Assembly (NCBI RefSeq): GCF_009764355.1
Contig: NZ_LNUA01000033.1
Location: forward strand, 112,607 to 176,606
DNA length: 64,000 nucleotides
From: Companilactobacillus bobalius
GTDB taxonomy: Bacteria; Bacillota; Bacilli; Lactobacillales; Lactobacillaceae
Direction of reading: 5' to 3'
A program made the position numbers and the translations under genes. Of this stretch, positions 41,918-51,704 are shown piece by piece; within the stretch, counting starts at the first letter, position 1; each line of letters begins with the position of its first letter. The notes beneath the pieces were generated by a model, which did not search any database, was not told the origin of the DNA, and worked only from the letters and a program-made list of their open reading frames with translations.

Positions 41918-43138
41918 CTATTTATATGACAATCCCCGTTTGAATCTCTTCCAAAAACTAGAATCATCTGTCTGCAACATCAAGCCTTGATAAATTTTAC
42001 CAATATACATTGCTAACAAAATGATACTTGCTAAGAGAATTAATAGTGAAATCGTTATTTCCATGGTACTAGCGTTGTTATTGATCAAACGTAGCGGCAT
42101 GAAATATGATGAAAAGAATGGAACGTAAGACAAAATTTTTACAACAATTGAATCCACGTTATTCTGGAATGGAAATGTAACGAAGAATGCCACCAAATTC
42201 AACATAATGACCGGTTGAGCTGCTTTCGACGCGTCTTCTACTTTCGCAACTAAAGCTCCACAAAAGGCCGCTAAGATGGTGTAAATAACTACTCCTAATA
42301 ATAGGTAAATCAGGTTAACACTTAACAAATTATGCATAACTGAATTAATCAACGTTTGATACTCGTTAACAAACGACTTGGTCAGCGATGAATTCTCGGC
42401 AAAGATGTACGCACCCCAACCACCTACTAAGTAAACTAAAATTTGTGTCAAAATGACTAACAAAACACCAAAAATCTTACCTAAGAAATATTTCAAAGCG
42501 GTTGTACTGGAAAAAATAATTTCCATAACTTTAGTACCTTTTTCTGAAGCAATTTCTTGGGCTGTAATGCTAGTATAAGTAATCAAAATCATGTAGACCA
42601 TAATAACTGTGATCCAGAAGGATATGATTTTGCCCAAATTAGCGGTTCCGGCCTTCTTTTGAATATGCTCTGTTAATTTAGGTTGTTGCTGTAAAGCTTG
42701 TGACTGTTGAGCCGACAACTTTGCTCGTGACATATTCAATTGTTGCTGAGTCTGAACTAAGAAAGAATTTACTTTTGATTTCATTGATGAGCTTAATGAG
42801 GTTGTTCCCACATACTTGGCCGTTACACACTTATTGTCGGCCTTTAAAACAATATAACCTGCTAAATTATCTTTCTTCATCTTCTTAGTAGCTACTTTTT
42901 CATCAGTAACCTTTTTATCAATGTCATCTGAATTCTCTTTAAAAAAACTCTTCCGTAATGTTGGCTGTGAACTGATAACCGCTACATTAGAACTATCAGC
43001 CCCACCAGCGGCTCCTAGATACCCTGCACCAATCGTAATACCTAACATTAAAAATGGTCCCAGAATCAACATGACGAAGCTCCATGACTTAACTTGTCTC
43101 AAAAAGGTTTCAAAAGTTACGATCCATAACTTATTCAT
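41918..43138 (-). CDS. ABC-2 type exporter permease (NatB-like)
   Basis: A 406-residue permease: one N-terminal span (SWSFVMLILGPFLMLGITIGAG), a large outer domain (about 45-185), then five or six spans. The order and ITAQEIASEKGTKVMEIIFSSTT are typical of NatB/YhaP exporters. ATG 43138 lies inside the end of the ATPase gene (8-base overlap). NatAB-type systems export Na+ or toxic compounds; the substrate here is unknown. Confidence 0.88.
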   Translation of the reverse strand: MNKLWIVTFETFLRQVKSWSFVMLILGPFLMLGITIGAGYLGAAGGADSSNVAVISSQPTLRKSFFKENSDDIDKKVTDEKVATKKMKKDNLAGYIVLKADNKCVTAKYVGTTSLSSSMKSKVNSFLVQTQQQLNMSRAKLSAQQSQALQQQPKLTEHIQKKAGTANLGKIISFWITVIMVYMILITYTSITAQEIASEKGTKVMEIIFSSTTALKYFLGKIFGVLLVILTQILVYLVGGWGAYIFAENSSLTKSFVNEYQTLINSVMHNLLSVNLIYLLLGVVIYTILAAFCGALVAKVEDASKAAQPVIMLNLVAFFVTFPFQNNVDSIVVKILSYVPFFSSYFMPLRLINNNASTMEITISLLILLASIILLAMYIGKIYQGLMLQTDDSSFWKRFKRGLSYK

Positions 43139-44027
43139 CTTTCTCACCAGCCTTTCTTCTAAAGATCTCATTCAGAGTTGGAGCTTGTTGACTGAATTCT
43201 TCGATATATTGGCCTTGAGTTATTTCATCAAAAATAGCTTTACCTGAAGACTCTTCATCCAAATAAAGAACAAAGCGGCGTTTTTCTAATGGTTTAGCAG
43301 CGACCACATGTGGCAACATGGCTAATTCATCGATAGTTTTATCGGTTGTAACGTAAATTCTAGTTTTTCCAAAGGAATCACGTACTTCTTGGACGGTTCC
43401 ATGCAAAACGACTTTTCCATTACGCAACATTACTAACTTATCGCACAGTTCTTCAACATTTTCCATATCATGGCTGGAAAAGATAATCGATGCACCACGC
43501 TTTTTAGCGTCCAGAATAGCTTGTTTCAATAAATCAGAATTAACAGGATCAAGACCACTAAATGGTTCATCCAAAATAATTAACTTAGGATCATGAATCA
43601 AAGTACAAATTAATTGTACTTTTTGTTGATTACCCTTAGATAAATCCTTAATCTTATCCTTTTTAGTCCCTTTAACCGCAAACTTTTTCAACCAGTCATC
43701 GATTACTGGTCTAATCTCCTTAGCTGATTTATTCTTCAATCGAGCTAAGTAAATAATTTGTTGCTCAATCGTCAACTTTGGCATTAGACTACGTTCTTCC
43801 GGAAGATAACCAATTTCATCGAAAACACTCTCTGTGATTGGTTTATCATTCCAAGAAATAGTACCTTGGTAATTCAGAAAGTTCAAAATACTATGAAAGG
43901 TAGTCGACTTCCCAGCTCCATTTTGACCGATCAACCCTAAAATTTCACCATCGGCAACATCAAAAGTTACTTGCTTTAAAGCTTGTAACTCGCCGAATTG
44001 TTTACTAATATGATCTATCTTTAGCAT
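43131..44027 (-). CDS. ABC exporter ATP-binding protein (NatA-like)
   Basis: A 298-residue ATPase. Walker A GQNGAGKST (about 38-46), signature LSKGNQQK, Walker B LIILDEPFSGLDP, and switch His in FSSHDMENVEEL. The C-terminal ~80 residues are the extension usual in NatA/CcmA-type subunits. First gene of a two-gene operon with the overlapping permease. Confidence 0.92.
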   Translation of the reverse strand: MLKIDHISKQFGELQALKQVTFDVADGEILGLIGQNGAGKSTTFHSILNFLNYQGTISWNDKPITESVFDEIGYLPEERSLMPKLTIEQQIIYLARLKNKSAKEIRPVIDDWLKKFAVKGTKKDKIKDLSKGNQQKVQLICTLIHDPKLIILDEPFSGLDPVNSDLLKQAILDAKKRGASIIFSSHDMENVEELCDKLVMLRNGKVVLHGTVQEVRDSFGKTRIYVTTDKTIDELAMLPHVVAAKPLEKRRFVLYLDEESSGKAIFDEITQGQYIEEFSQQAPTLNEIFRRKAGEKDE

Positions 44028-44158
44028 TGGCTTTCCCCCTTGTACTGTTACTAAATTAAATTATACAGAGTTTTATCTATATTGTGTTTAAGCAAGACCT
44101 TTCTTATGAAAATACTTATGTTACAGTAGGGATTAACATGTGTCTTGGGGGATTTTAT

Positions 44159-45079
44159 ATGACTGACAAACAAAAAGGATTCTTTTACGCAATTATGGGG
44201 CCAGTTCTATGGGGATTTTCTGGCAGTATTGCTCAATATCTCTTCACCGAAGAAAGCATCCCCACACAGTGGATCGTCGGTATTCGTTTAATTTTTGCTG
44301 GCTTGATGCTTGTCATCTGGTGTTATTTCGCCGATTCTAAGGAATTATTCGCTATCTTGAAAAAACCACGCTACGTTATTCAATTATTGGCCTTTGGATT
44401 ATTAGGTATGCTTCCAGCTCAGTATACTTATTTCATGGCTATCAAATATGGTAATGCACCGACTGCTACGGTTCTACAATTCTTAGGACCACTTTTCATT
44501 ATTCTCTATTTATCCTTACGAAAATTACAGTGGCCTCGACGAATCGATATTATTTCCATTGCTTTAGCCTTATTAGGAACTTTTCTTCTAGTAACACATG
44601 GCCACATTGGTCAATTGATGCTATCACCAGCAGCAATCTTTTGGGGAGTCTGTGCCGGTTTGAGTCAAGCTTCTTATACTCTTTTACCAAGAGAATTGTT
44701 GAAACGTTTTGACGCTCGAATTGTAACCGGCTGGTCTATGTTGTTGGGTGGTATCGTCTTTGCACCTTTTGCTGATCTAACTAACGTTCCTACTTTAACT
44801 GGTACAGCTTGGATTTCCATTATCTTTATTGTTACCGGAGGAACTATGTTCTCGTATTTATTTTACTTACAGAGTCTCAACTATTTAACACCTTCAACTA
44901 CAGGGATGCTAAGTGCTTTTGAACCTTTGACAGCGACTGTTTTAGCTGTAACATTGTTGAATACCAAGGTAAGTGGTGCTGAATTAATTGGTGCTTTACT
45001 AATTCTAGGTATCACTTTCCTACAAGCCCTACCGCCTAATCTCTTTAGGCTAAAATTTCGTTATAAAAATCATAATTAA
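44159..45079 (+). CDS. EamA/DMT-family transporter
   Basis: A 306-residue ten-span carrier of the drug/metabolite superfamily, with two EamA repeats. FFYAIMGPVLWGFSGSIAQYLF starts repeat one; ALLGTFLLVTHGH closes it; NYLTPSTTGMLSAFEPLTATVLAV is the typical second-half motif. ATG 44159 follows GGGGGA at 7 bases; upstream in-frame ATGs have no site. Related proteins export amino acids or metabolites. Confidence 0.88.
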   Translation: MTDKQKGFFYAIMGPVLWGFSGSIAQYLFTEESIPTQWIVGIRLIFAGLMLVIWCYFADSKELFAILKKPRYVIQLLAFGLLGMLPAQYTYFMAIKYGNAPTATVLQFLGPLFIILYLSLRKLQWPRRIDIISIALALLGTFLLVTHGHIGQLMLSPAAIFWGVCAGLSQASYTLLPRELLKRFDARIVTGWSMLLGGIVFAPFADLTNVPTLTGTAWISIIFIVTGGTMFSYLFYLQSLNYLTPSTTGMLSAFEPLTATVLAVTLLNTKVSGAELIGALLILGITFLQALPPNLFRLKFRYKNHN

Positions 45080-45083
45080 AACA

Positions 45084-45127
45084 AAAACACGTCACCAATT
45101 CTATTTGAATTGACGACGTGTTTTTTT
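45084..45127. terminator. Bidirectional terminator
   Basis: AAAACACGTC-acc-AATTC pairs with GAATT-ga-CGACGTGTTTT, then more T's. It serves the EamA gene and the convergent ugp operon. Confidence 0.85.
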
Positions 45128-46484
45128 ATTTCTTTGTTAAACCATTGGCGCGATTTTGACTATAAACCAAATCATTAATAGCTTTTTCATCACTATTTAA
45201 AACTTGTTCAATGTCGCTACCACGGTAAATCTTTTCCATTGCATCTTCTTCTAACTTACGAATTGTCTGCATCCCTTCTAATAAGATTCCAGAGTTACCG
45301 TAATTAGGAACCGTGCTATCTAATTGTTGCCCCGGAATTTTACCCTCTGGATGTTTAGCATAGAATTTTTGCAAAATTGATGTTTTTTGCGAGTCTCTAT
45401 TTAAAGCCATATACCCAGTTGATTTTTGCCATTCAGCCTGAACTTCTGGTCTAACTGTGTACTTGATGAATTCATAGGCACCTTTTTGAATTGCTTCAGA
45501 TTTATCATTAGAAATCCAAAGTGCGGCTCCACCAATGGAAACACCGTTAGCTTTTTTCCCATCTGGATGTGGGAAATAAGTAATACCCAATTTGTTCTTA
45601 TTTTTCTTATTCAATTGACTCATGCTAGCTGATGATTGAATATAAATACCTACTTTATTGGTCAAGAAGCCAGAAGTTTGGTTTGTACTTGCCATTGATC
45701 CGGAACCGTAATCTATAAAGTCGCCATCCTTAATATTCTCACGAATCCATTTGAAAAATTCAACGGATTCAGGAGTATTGATGTTAACTTTTGTTGGCGT
45801 TCCAGTATGTCCATCATTTTCATTAGCAAACATTCCGCCGGAATTAGCAATTGCCTCTTCTAATAACCAACCATAAATTTGAACCGTCATTCCCTTAACT
45901 TTATGATTGGATTTTTCATAAAGTTCTTTAGCAATCTTAGTGATTTCACTATATGAAGGCGAAACTGACGGCAGTGTAATTCCATACTTTTTTAATAGTG
46001 AGGCATTATAGTAAAGTACCGGTTGTGATGTGTTGAAAGGCATCGCTTGTTGCTTACCACCCTGAGCGTGAAAAGCTCGAGCAACTGGTGAAATCTTACT
46101 TAGATCATAATGATCTTGATCAACAAACTTTTGAATTGGCGTAGTGTAACCACTGTGAAGAACCTGAGCCGTAGAAACATTTGAAGATTGAAAAACAGCT
46201 GGAGATGTATTGGTTCCATGAGTTTGGAAAATCTTTTGAATTGCAGTGTCGTAAGAGCCTTGATACTTAGGTATTACTTGATATTTGTTCTGTGATTTAT
46301 TGAAATCATTAACCAGTTTCAATAAAGTCTTCTCGGCAGGACCACCCATTTCATGCCAGAAAACAATTTGCGTGCGATTATCTTGCGGCTTAGATTGAGC
46401 CAAAACATTTTTACCGAAGAAACCTATCAAAATAATACCCAATATAGCAGTTACAGACACGATTATTTTTTTATACTTAGACAT
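45126..46484 (-). CDS. Ugp-type glycerol-3-phosphate binding protein, copy 2
   Basis: A 452-residue extracellular binding protein, closely similar to the copy upstream (shared VFWHEMGGPAEK, YQGSYD, QAMPFNTSQPVLYYNA, VKGMTVQIYGWLLE). The pattern is that of UgpB, which binds sn-glycerol-3-phosphate or glycerophosphodiesters. The N-terminal hydrophobic stretch (IIVSVTAILGIILIGFFGKNV) has no Cys, so it is not a lipoprotein; it is probably a membrane anchor. It is the last gene of the operon, 30 bases after copy 1, and looks like a tandem duplicate. Confidence 0.87.
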   Translation of the reverse strand: MSKYKKIIVSVTAILGIILIGFFGKNVLAQSKPQDNRTQIVFWHEMGGPAEKTLLKLVNDFNKSQNKYQVIPKYQGSYDTAIQKIFQTHGTNTSPAVFQSSNVSTAQVLHSGYTTPIQKFVDQDHYDLSKISPVARAFHAQGGKQQAMPFNTSQPVLYYNASLLKKYGITLPSVSPSYSEITKIAKELYEKSNHKVKGMTVQIYGWLLEEAIANSGGMFANENDGHTGTPTKVNINTPESVEFFKWIRENIKDGDFIDYGSGSMASTNQTSGFLTNKVGIYIQSSASMSQLNKKNKNKLGITYFPHPDGKKANGVSIGGAALWISNDKSEAIQKGAYEFIKYTVRPEVQAEWQKSTGYMALNRDSQKTSILQKFYAKHPEGKIPGQQLDSTVPNYGNSGILLEGMQTIRKLEEDAMEKIYRGSDIEQVLNSDEKAINDLVYSQNRANGLTKK

Positions 46485-46514
46485 AAACTACCCCATCCCT
46501 ATTAAACTAAGTAT

Positions 46515-47870
46515 TTAGTGATAACCGTTAGCTCGATTAGTAGTTGTCAAATTATCATCAATTTTCCTGTCGGCATCCTTCAAGGCATTTGTGATATCGC
46601 CACCGTTATAAATACTTTCCATTGCAAATTGTTCAATTTGACGAGTCTTTTGCATTCCTTCCATCAAAATACCTGAGTTGAAGTGATTAGGAACAGCTTC
46701 TTGTAATTGTTGACTAGGTACTTTGGATTCTGGATGTTGCTTGTAAAGTCCCTTAAGAATTGATGTTTGTTGTGAATCCTTATTTAAAGCTAGGTATCCT
46801 GTATCCTTTTGCCATTGAGCTTGTACTTCTGGTTTTAGAGAATACTTGATGAACTCAAAGGCACCATTTTGAACCTCTTTAGGTTTGTCATTTGAGATCC
46901 AAAGAGCAGCACCACCGATAGCAACACCATTAGCTTTCTTGCCATCTGGATGTGGGAAGTATGTGATTCCCAATTTATTCTTATTCTTCTTGTTCAATTG
47001 ACTAATACTTGCTGATGATTGAATATAAATACCGATCTTACCATTTAGGAAACCTGTTGTTTGGTTAGTTCCGGCCATTGCACCCGAACCATAGTTCATG
47101 AAGTCACCAGCTTTTTGATTCTCACGAATCCATTCAAAGAATTCCTTTGAAGCACCATTGTTAATTGTTGCCTTAGTTGGAATACCTGTATGACCATCAT
47201 TGTTATTAGTAAGTCCTACACCAGCATTGGCCATAGCTTGTTCTAACAACCAACCATAGATTTGTACTGTCATACCTTTAACTTGATGATGTGATCTTTC
47301 ATAAAGCTGTTTTGCCACACGTGTGATATCACTGTATGAAGGTGATACTGGCGGTGGTGTTATTCCATACTTTTCTAATAATGAAGCATTATAGTAAAGT
47401 ACCGGTTGTGATGTGTTGAAAGGCATTGCTTGTTGTTTACCGTCATTAGAATAGAAAGAACGAGCAACTGGTGAAATTTTACTTACATCAAAACCATCTT
47501 TATCGATGAAATCTTGAACTGGTACTGTAAACTTACTGTGCATCATTTGAGCAGCTGAAATATCGAAAGCTTGGAAAACAGCTGGAGATGTTCCAGTACC
47601 ATGAGTTTGAAGAATCTTTTGAATTGCAGCATCATATGAACCTTGATACTTAGGAACAACACGATACTTAGTTTGTGATTTATTAAAACCATCAACAATT
47701 TTCATTAATGATTTTTCAGCAGGACCACCCATTTCATGCCAAAAGACAACTTCTGTACGATTATCCTTTACTGCTGCCGACTTAGTCGACAATGTTTTTC
47801 CAAACATTGCTACTACGGCAACTGCCAAGACTAAAATCAAGGGCAGAACTAGTTTTTTATATTTCGACAT
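46515..47870 (-). CDS. ugpB: Ugp-type glycerol-3-phosphate binding protein, copy 1
   Basis: A 451-residue binding protein, family PF13416-like. The mature part begins NRTEVVFWHEMGGPAEKSLMKI. The N-terminus (KLVLPLILVLAVAVVAMFGKTL) is hydrophobic but lacks a lipobox Cys, as in copy 2. Its start overlaps the ugpE stop by one base. Differences between copies cluster in loops (for example FANENDG versus LTNNNDG), which may change ligand preference. Confidence 0.88.
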   Translation of the reverse strand: MSKYKKLVLPLILVLAVAVVAMFGKTLSTKSAAVKDNRTEVVFWHEMGGPAEKSLMKIVDGFNKSQTKYRVVPKYQGSYDAAIQKILQTHGTGTSPAVFQAFDISAAQMMHSKFTVPVQDFIDKDGFDVSKISPVARSFYSNDGKQQAMPFNTSQPVLYYNASLLEKYGITPPPVSPSYSDITRVAKQLYERSHHQVKGMTVQIYGWLLEQAMANAGVGLTNNNDGHTGIPTKATINNGASKEFFEWIRENQKAGDFMNYGSGAMAGTNQTTGFLNGKIGIYIQSSASISQLNKKNKNKLGITYFPHPDGKKANGVAIGGAALWISNDKPKEVQNGAFEFIKYSLKPEVQAQWQKDTGYLALNKDSQQTSILKGLYKQHPESKVPSQQLQEAVPNHFNSGILMEGMQKTRQIEQFAMESIYNGGDITNALKDADRKIDDNLTTTNRANGYH

Positions 47871-48700
47871 TATTTGACAGCTCCTTCATTCAATCCTGAC
47901 TTGAAGTAATGTTGTCCAATGAATAGAACAAGAATTGTTGGAATAACAATAATTGCGGCACTGGCTTGAATCATTCCCCAGTTGTTAAATGTTTCTTCTG
48001 ATTGTAATTGTTTCAAACCATTTTGAATTACACGTGAATTGTTACTGAATGTAACCAAAATTGGCCATAGATATGAATTCCAAGCACCTAGAAAACTGTA
48101 AGCACCTAATGTGATCAAACTGATACGGTTATATGGTAGAACGACTTTCCAGAAAATTTGGAAATGATTCAAGCCTTCAATATCAGCAGCTTCTTTCAAT
48201 TCTTTAGGAGTTTGCATGAAAGATTGACGCAACATGAATGTACCGAAAGCTGATGTTAAAGATGGAACAATCATTGCTGAATAATGATCCAATAATCCTA
48301 AGGCCTTTACTGTTTGGAAATTAGGAATAATAGCAGCCTCAGATGGTAGCATCATTGTAATCATAAATAGAGCAAAGAAGAATTTTTTATATTTGAAATC
48401 TAAGAAAACAAAGGCATAGGCGCTCATTGAACAGAAAAGTAAATGAGCAAACATCGTAATTGTTGCCACAACAATGGTATTACCTAGGTAACGTAGAATT
48501 GGTGTATTCGTAAAAGCATCGATATAGTTAGTAAGTGAAATATTAGTGCTGAAATAATTACCTTTTAAAATATCAGCTGTTGGCAAGAAACTTGTCCAAA
48601 TACCAATGAAGAATGGTACTAAGATAACTACAGCCAATAGAATTAAAAGAAAATAACTAAAAATATTTTTCAAAACGTTACGTTCATCAATATTGGCCAT
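47870..48700 (-). CDS. ugpE: Glycerol-3-phosphate ABC transporter permease UgpE
   Basis: A 276-residue MalG-type permease with six spans. The EAA loop that docks the ATPase is ELKEAADIEGLNHFQIFWKVVLP. It starts one base into the ugpA stop. With UgpA it forms the membrane channel. Confidence 0.9.
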   Translation of the reverse strand: MANIDERNVLKNIFSYFLLILLAVVILVPFFIGIWTSFLPTADILKGNYFSTNISLTNYIDAFTNTPILRYLGNTIVVATITMFAHLLFCSMSAYAFVFLDFKYKKFFFALFMITMMLPSEAAIIPNFQTVKALGLLDHYSAMIVPSLTSAFGTFMLRQSFMQTPKELKEAADIEGLNHFQIFWKVVLPYNRISLITLGAYSFLGAWNSYLWPILVTFSNNSRVIQNGLKQLQSEETFNNWGMIQASAAIIVIPTILVLFIGQHYFKSGLNEGAVK

Positions 48701-49641
48701 TAGTAATTTACCTTCTTTTCTAGGAATTTGAATTGCAAGTAAGTAAAGAAGGCAATAATTACAGTTAAGATAATTGCTTCTGCACTTGATTTAGCATAGT
48801 TTCCGCCAAAGAAAGCATCATTATAAATACGGTAAACCAGCATGTTAGTTGCATTGGTTGGACCACCCTTAGTGATAAGATCAATCAAACCAAAACTCTT
48901 AAATGAACCAATAATCGTAATTGTAGAAATAAAGAATAATGTTGGAGAAATCATTGGCAAAGTAATGTGGAAAAATTGGTAATGTTTAGAAACCCCTTCA
49001 ACATCAGCTGCTTCATAAAGTGTTGTTGGTACTGATTCAATAGCACCAAGAAAAACTAAGAAAACAAAGCCTAAATGCATCCAAACTGTTGTAATAATAA
49101 TTGCCCACATCGCATTAGTTGGATTAGCCAACCAATTGATTGTTGGGAGATTCAACATCTTAGTTAACAAAGTGAAGAATCCTGCAGATGGATTAAAAAT
49201 GAATAGCCAGAAAATAGCCGCAACTGAAACAGAAACTCCCATTGTCACTGAATAAAGTGTTCTAAAAATAGCGATTCCTGGTAACTTTTGACTAGCCAAA
49301 TTGGCTAATAATAGACCCATGGCAATCGTAAAGAACGTTACTCCGACAACATAGACTAGTGTTACCCACATACTAGAAACAAAATCTGGTGAAGAAATTA
49401 GTTTTACATAATTTTCTAAACCTACAAAGAGTGTTGTGTCACCGAAAGTATTAGTTAAGAACAAACTGATATAAAGAGTTCTAAACATTGGATAAAAAAC
49501 GAAAAGACCTAAAAGAAATAATGATGGACCAGCGAAAATGGAAGCATAGTATTTATCATTAGCAGTTAATTTGAATTTACTCTTTTGTTTTGCTTCAACT
49601 TTCTTTTCAGGTATGACATCAGTTGCTGAAGTCTTAAGCAT
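48700..49641 (-). CDS. ugpA: Glycerol-3-phosphate ABC transporter permease UgpA
   Basis: A 313-residue MalF-type permease with six spans after a charged N-terminus of about 30 residues. The EAA loop is LYEAADVEGVSKHYQFFHITLP. It overlaps the ugpC end by 8 bases. Gene order C-A-E-B-B differs from the classical enteric B-A-E-C. Confidence 0.9.
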   Translation of the reverse strand: MLKTSATDVIPEKKVEAKQKSKFKLTANDKYYASIFAGPSLFLLGLFVFYPMFRTLYISLFLTNTFGDTTLFVGLENYVKLISSPDFVSSMWVTLVYVVGVTFFTIAMGLLLANLASQKLPGIAIFRTLYSVTMGVSVSVAAIFWLFIFNPSAGFFTLLTKMLNLPTINWLANPTNAMWAIIITTVWMHLGFVFLVFLGAIESVPTTLYEAADVEGVSKHYQFFHITLPMISPTLFFISTITIIGSFKSFGLIDLITKGGPTNATNMLVYRIYNDAFFGGNYAKSSAEAIILTVIIAFFTYLQFKFLEKKVNY

Positions 49642-50716
49642 TGATTAGATCCTCCTCATTTGCAGTTATATTGATTCCATCTTGATTAAATAATAAGACA
49701 TTATTTGTTGAGGTAATTTTGATATTTTCAAACATATCGAAATGAGCATTACTTGGAACAATAGCTGATACTTCATTACCATTACTGAATGTTGCATAAA
49801 CGATCTTTTCGTCCCCTAAGAATTCCACGTTTTGCACTGTTGCGTTAGCAGATAATTCGTCAGCCTTTTCAACAATTAATTCATTTGGTCTGATACCAAC
49901 CTTTAATTCCTTTTCAGTAACTGGTTGATCAAGATCTACTTGGAAATCATTATTAACTCGGATAGCCTTGTCTGAAATCTTTGTTGCATAAAGAATATTG
50001 ATTGGTGGAACTCCGAAGAATCCAGCAACAAACTCATTAGCTGGTGTCTTGTAGATTTCAGCCGGTGTACCGATTTGTTGAACTTTTGAATCATGTAAAA
50101 CCATAATATGATCAGCCATTGTCATTGCTTCAACTTGATCATGAGTAACATAGATTAAAGTAATACCTAATTTTCTTTGTAGAGCATAAATTTCTTGACG
50201 CATCTTAATTCTTAATTGAGCATCCAAGTTTGATAATGGTTCATCCATCAAACAGATCTTAGCATCGCTGGCTACGGCACGAGCTAGAGCCACACGTTGT
50301 CTTTGACCACCAGATAATTCACGAGGTTTTCTATCTTTCAAATCTTCCAAGTTAACCATCTTCAAAGCATTGTTAACACGTTCTTCAACCTCAGATTGGT
50401 CATGCTTTCTAGCTTTTAAACCAAAAGCAACATTATCCCAAACGCTTAAAAATGGGAACAAAGCGTAACTTTGGAAAACCATTGTTAAGTTACGATCCTT
50501 GGGTGGTAAGTTGTTTACTACTTGACCATCAATACTGATCTCACCGTCACTAATTTGAGTTAGTCCGGCAATCATACGTAATAAAGTACTCTTACCACAA
50601 CCAGATGGTCCAACGATTACGAAGAATTCACCCGTTTCAATTTCGGCGGTAACATTCTTTAGAACCGTCTTTCCTTGATCGTATTGTTTACAAACATTTG
50701 TTAATAATGTAGACAT
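49634..50716 (-). CDS. ugpC: Glycerol-3-phosphate ABC transporter ATP-binding protein UgpC
   Basis: A 360-residue MalK/UgpC-type ATPase. Walker A GPSGCGKST, signature LSGGQRQR, Walker B AKICLMDEPLSNLDAQLR, switch His in YVTHDQVEAMTMAD. The C-terminal ~120 residues form the OB-like regulatory domain (VGIRPNELIVEKADE). It is the promoter-proximal gene. GGAGGG is 8 bases before the ATG. Confidence 0.92.
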   Translation of the reverse strand: MSTLLTNVCKQYDQGKTVLKNVTAEIETGEFFVIVGPSGCGKSTLLRMIAGLTQISDGEISIDGQVVNNLPPKDRNLTMVFQSYALFPFLSVWDNVAFGLKARKHDQSEVEERVNNALKMVNLEDLKDRKPRELSGGQRQRVALARAVASDAKICLMDEPLSNLDAQLRIKMRQEIYALQRKLGITLIYVTHDQVEAMTMADHIMVLHDSKVQQIGTPAEIYKTPANEFVAGFFGVPPINILYATKISDKAIRVNNDFQVDLDQPVTEKELKVGIRPNELIVEKADELSANATVQNVEFLGDEKIVYATFSNGNEVSAIVPSNAHFDMFENIKITSTNNVLLFNQDGINITANEEDLINA

Positions 50717-50783
50717 ATTTAACCCTCCATATAAGTCATTAGCTATAGTATGTTGGAATTATGTATATATATAATCTATTTAA

Positions 50784-50800
50784 TGTAAATTATGTGTAAA
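50784..50800 (-). promoter_or_regulatory. Pho-box-like direct repeat at the ugp promoter
   Basis: On the minus strand TTTACA-N5-TTTACA (11-bp period). A possible -35 TTTACA (50784-50789) and -10 TATACA are 16 bases apart. The same bases on the plus strand read TGTAAA-N5-TGTAAA, a WalR-type pattern. The ugp content makes a PhoP site the better guess. Confidence 0.5.
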
Positions 50801-50829
50801 AAAAGAGGACTGTTTTCAGTCCTCTTTTT
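50800..50829 (-). terminator. Terminator of the CMD-cupin operon
   Basis: AAAGAGGACTG pairs with CAGTCCTCTTT; the minus strand ends in a run of T's. It lies 20 bases after the cupin stop. Confidence 0.88.
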
Positions 50830-50848
50830 CAATCAATCATTTTAAGTT

Positions 50849-51259
50849 TTACAATTTGTTATATTCTTCGTCAGTAACCTTTTCAAGCCATTCTGACTTT
50901 CCTTTAGTAATAGCAACATGACTAAACCAACTATCCTTAGTTGCACCATGCCAATGCTTAACGCCTTCCTTAATAACAACGACGTCACCTTGTTTTAATA
51001 GTTGAGCAGGCTTGCCCCATTCTTGGTACCAACCTTCGCCACCAGTAACAAGTAAAATTTGGAAACCATCATGATGAATATGCCAATCATTACGACAACC
51101 TGGTTCAAAAGTTACATTTCCAACTCCAAAATCAATATTATCTTCTGGTTTTACTAAACTGTTCAAATAACTTTGACCAATAAAGTATTTAGCATAAGCT
51201 TCATTTTTATCTCCAACAGGAAAAACTCCATCTGTCTTTAATTCTTCATTTTTTGCCAT
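50849..51259 (-). CDS. Cupin-domain protein
   Basis: A 136-residue single cupin. Metal ligands: WHIHHDGFQ (His, His, and Gln where Glu is usual) and HWHG about 40 residues on. ATG 51259 is used because GGAAGG lies 9 bases upstream. The start is two bases past the CMD stop, so the two proteins are made together. CMD/cupin pairs are common in lactobacilli; their reaction is unproven. Confidence 0.87.
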   Translation of the reverse strand: MAKNEELKTDGVFPVGDKNEAYAKYFIGQSYLNSLVKPEDNIDFGVGNVTFEPGCRNDWHIHHDGFQILLVTGGEGWYQEWGKPAQLLKQGDVVVIKEGVKHWHGATKDSWFSHVAITKGKSEWLEKVTDEEYNKL

Positions 51260-51261
51260 AA

Positions 51262-51585
51262 TTAATCTTCCTTCCAAATTTCTTTTGCACGATTGAAAGC
51301 ACTCCAAGCCTTTGGCCATCCAGCATAAAATGCTAAGTGAGTGATTTCGGCAACAATTTCATCTTTTGTAATACCATTTTTCTTACCAATTTTTAAATGT
51401 GCATCTAACTGTTCAATATTTCCGGCAGAAATAATACTTGCAATAGTAATTAATGAACGATCATGGGCAGAAAGTTCATTTTCTTTACTCCAAACTTCTC
51501 CGAATAATACATCGTCATTCAATGCTGCAAATTGTGGGGCAAAATCTCCCAACATGTCACGTCCAGCAGTTTGTTTCTTTGCCAT
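51262..51585 (-). CDS. Carboxymuconolactone decarboxylase-family protein
   Basis: A 107-residue all-helical AhpD/CMD-like protein (SLITIASIISAGNIEQLDAHLKIGKKNGITKDEI, then LAFYAGWPKAWSAF). It lacks the AhpD CxxC pair, so it is not a disulfide reductase of that type; it fits the gamma-carboxymuconolactone decarboxylase subgroup. AGGAGGAATTGATT precedes the ATG. Its true substrate in lactic acid bacteria is unknown. Confidence 0.87.
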   Translation of the reverse strand: MAKKQTAGRDMLGDFAPQFAALNDDVLFGEVWSKENELSAHDRSLITIASIISAGNIEQLDAHLKIGKKNGITKDEIVAEITHLAFYAGWPKAWSAFNRAKEIWKED

Positions 51586-51662
51586 AATCAATTCCTCCTC
51601 GTATCAAGTTGATAAGTACATTAAACAACTTGAAGTTAACTTTAAGTCAAGAGAAAAACAAA

Positions 51663-51704
51663 AAAAGTCTTAAAAACAAGATTTATCTTGTTCTTAAGAC
51701 TTTT
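51663..51704 (-). terminator. Terminator of the TelA/XpaC-like operon
   Basis: AAAGTCTTAA-aa-ACAAGA pairs with TCTTGT-tc-TTAAGACTTT; the minus strand ends in T's. It is about 100 bases past the last long gene and just past the stop of a small frame. Confidence 0.85.
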
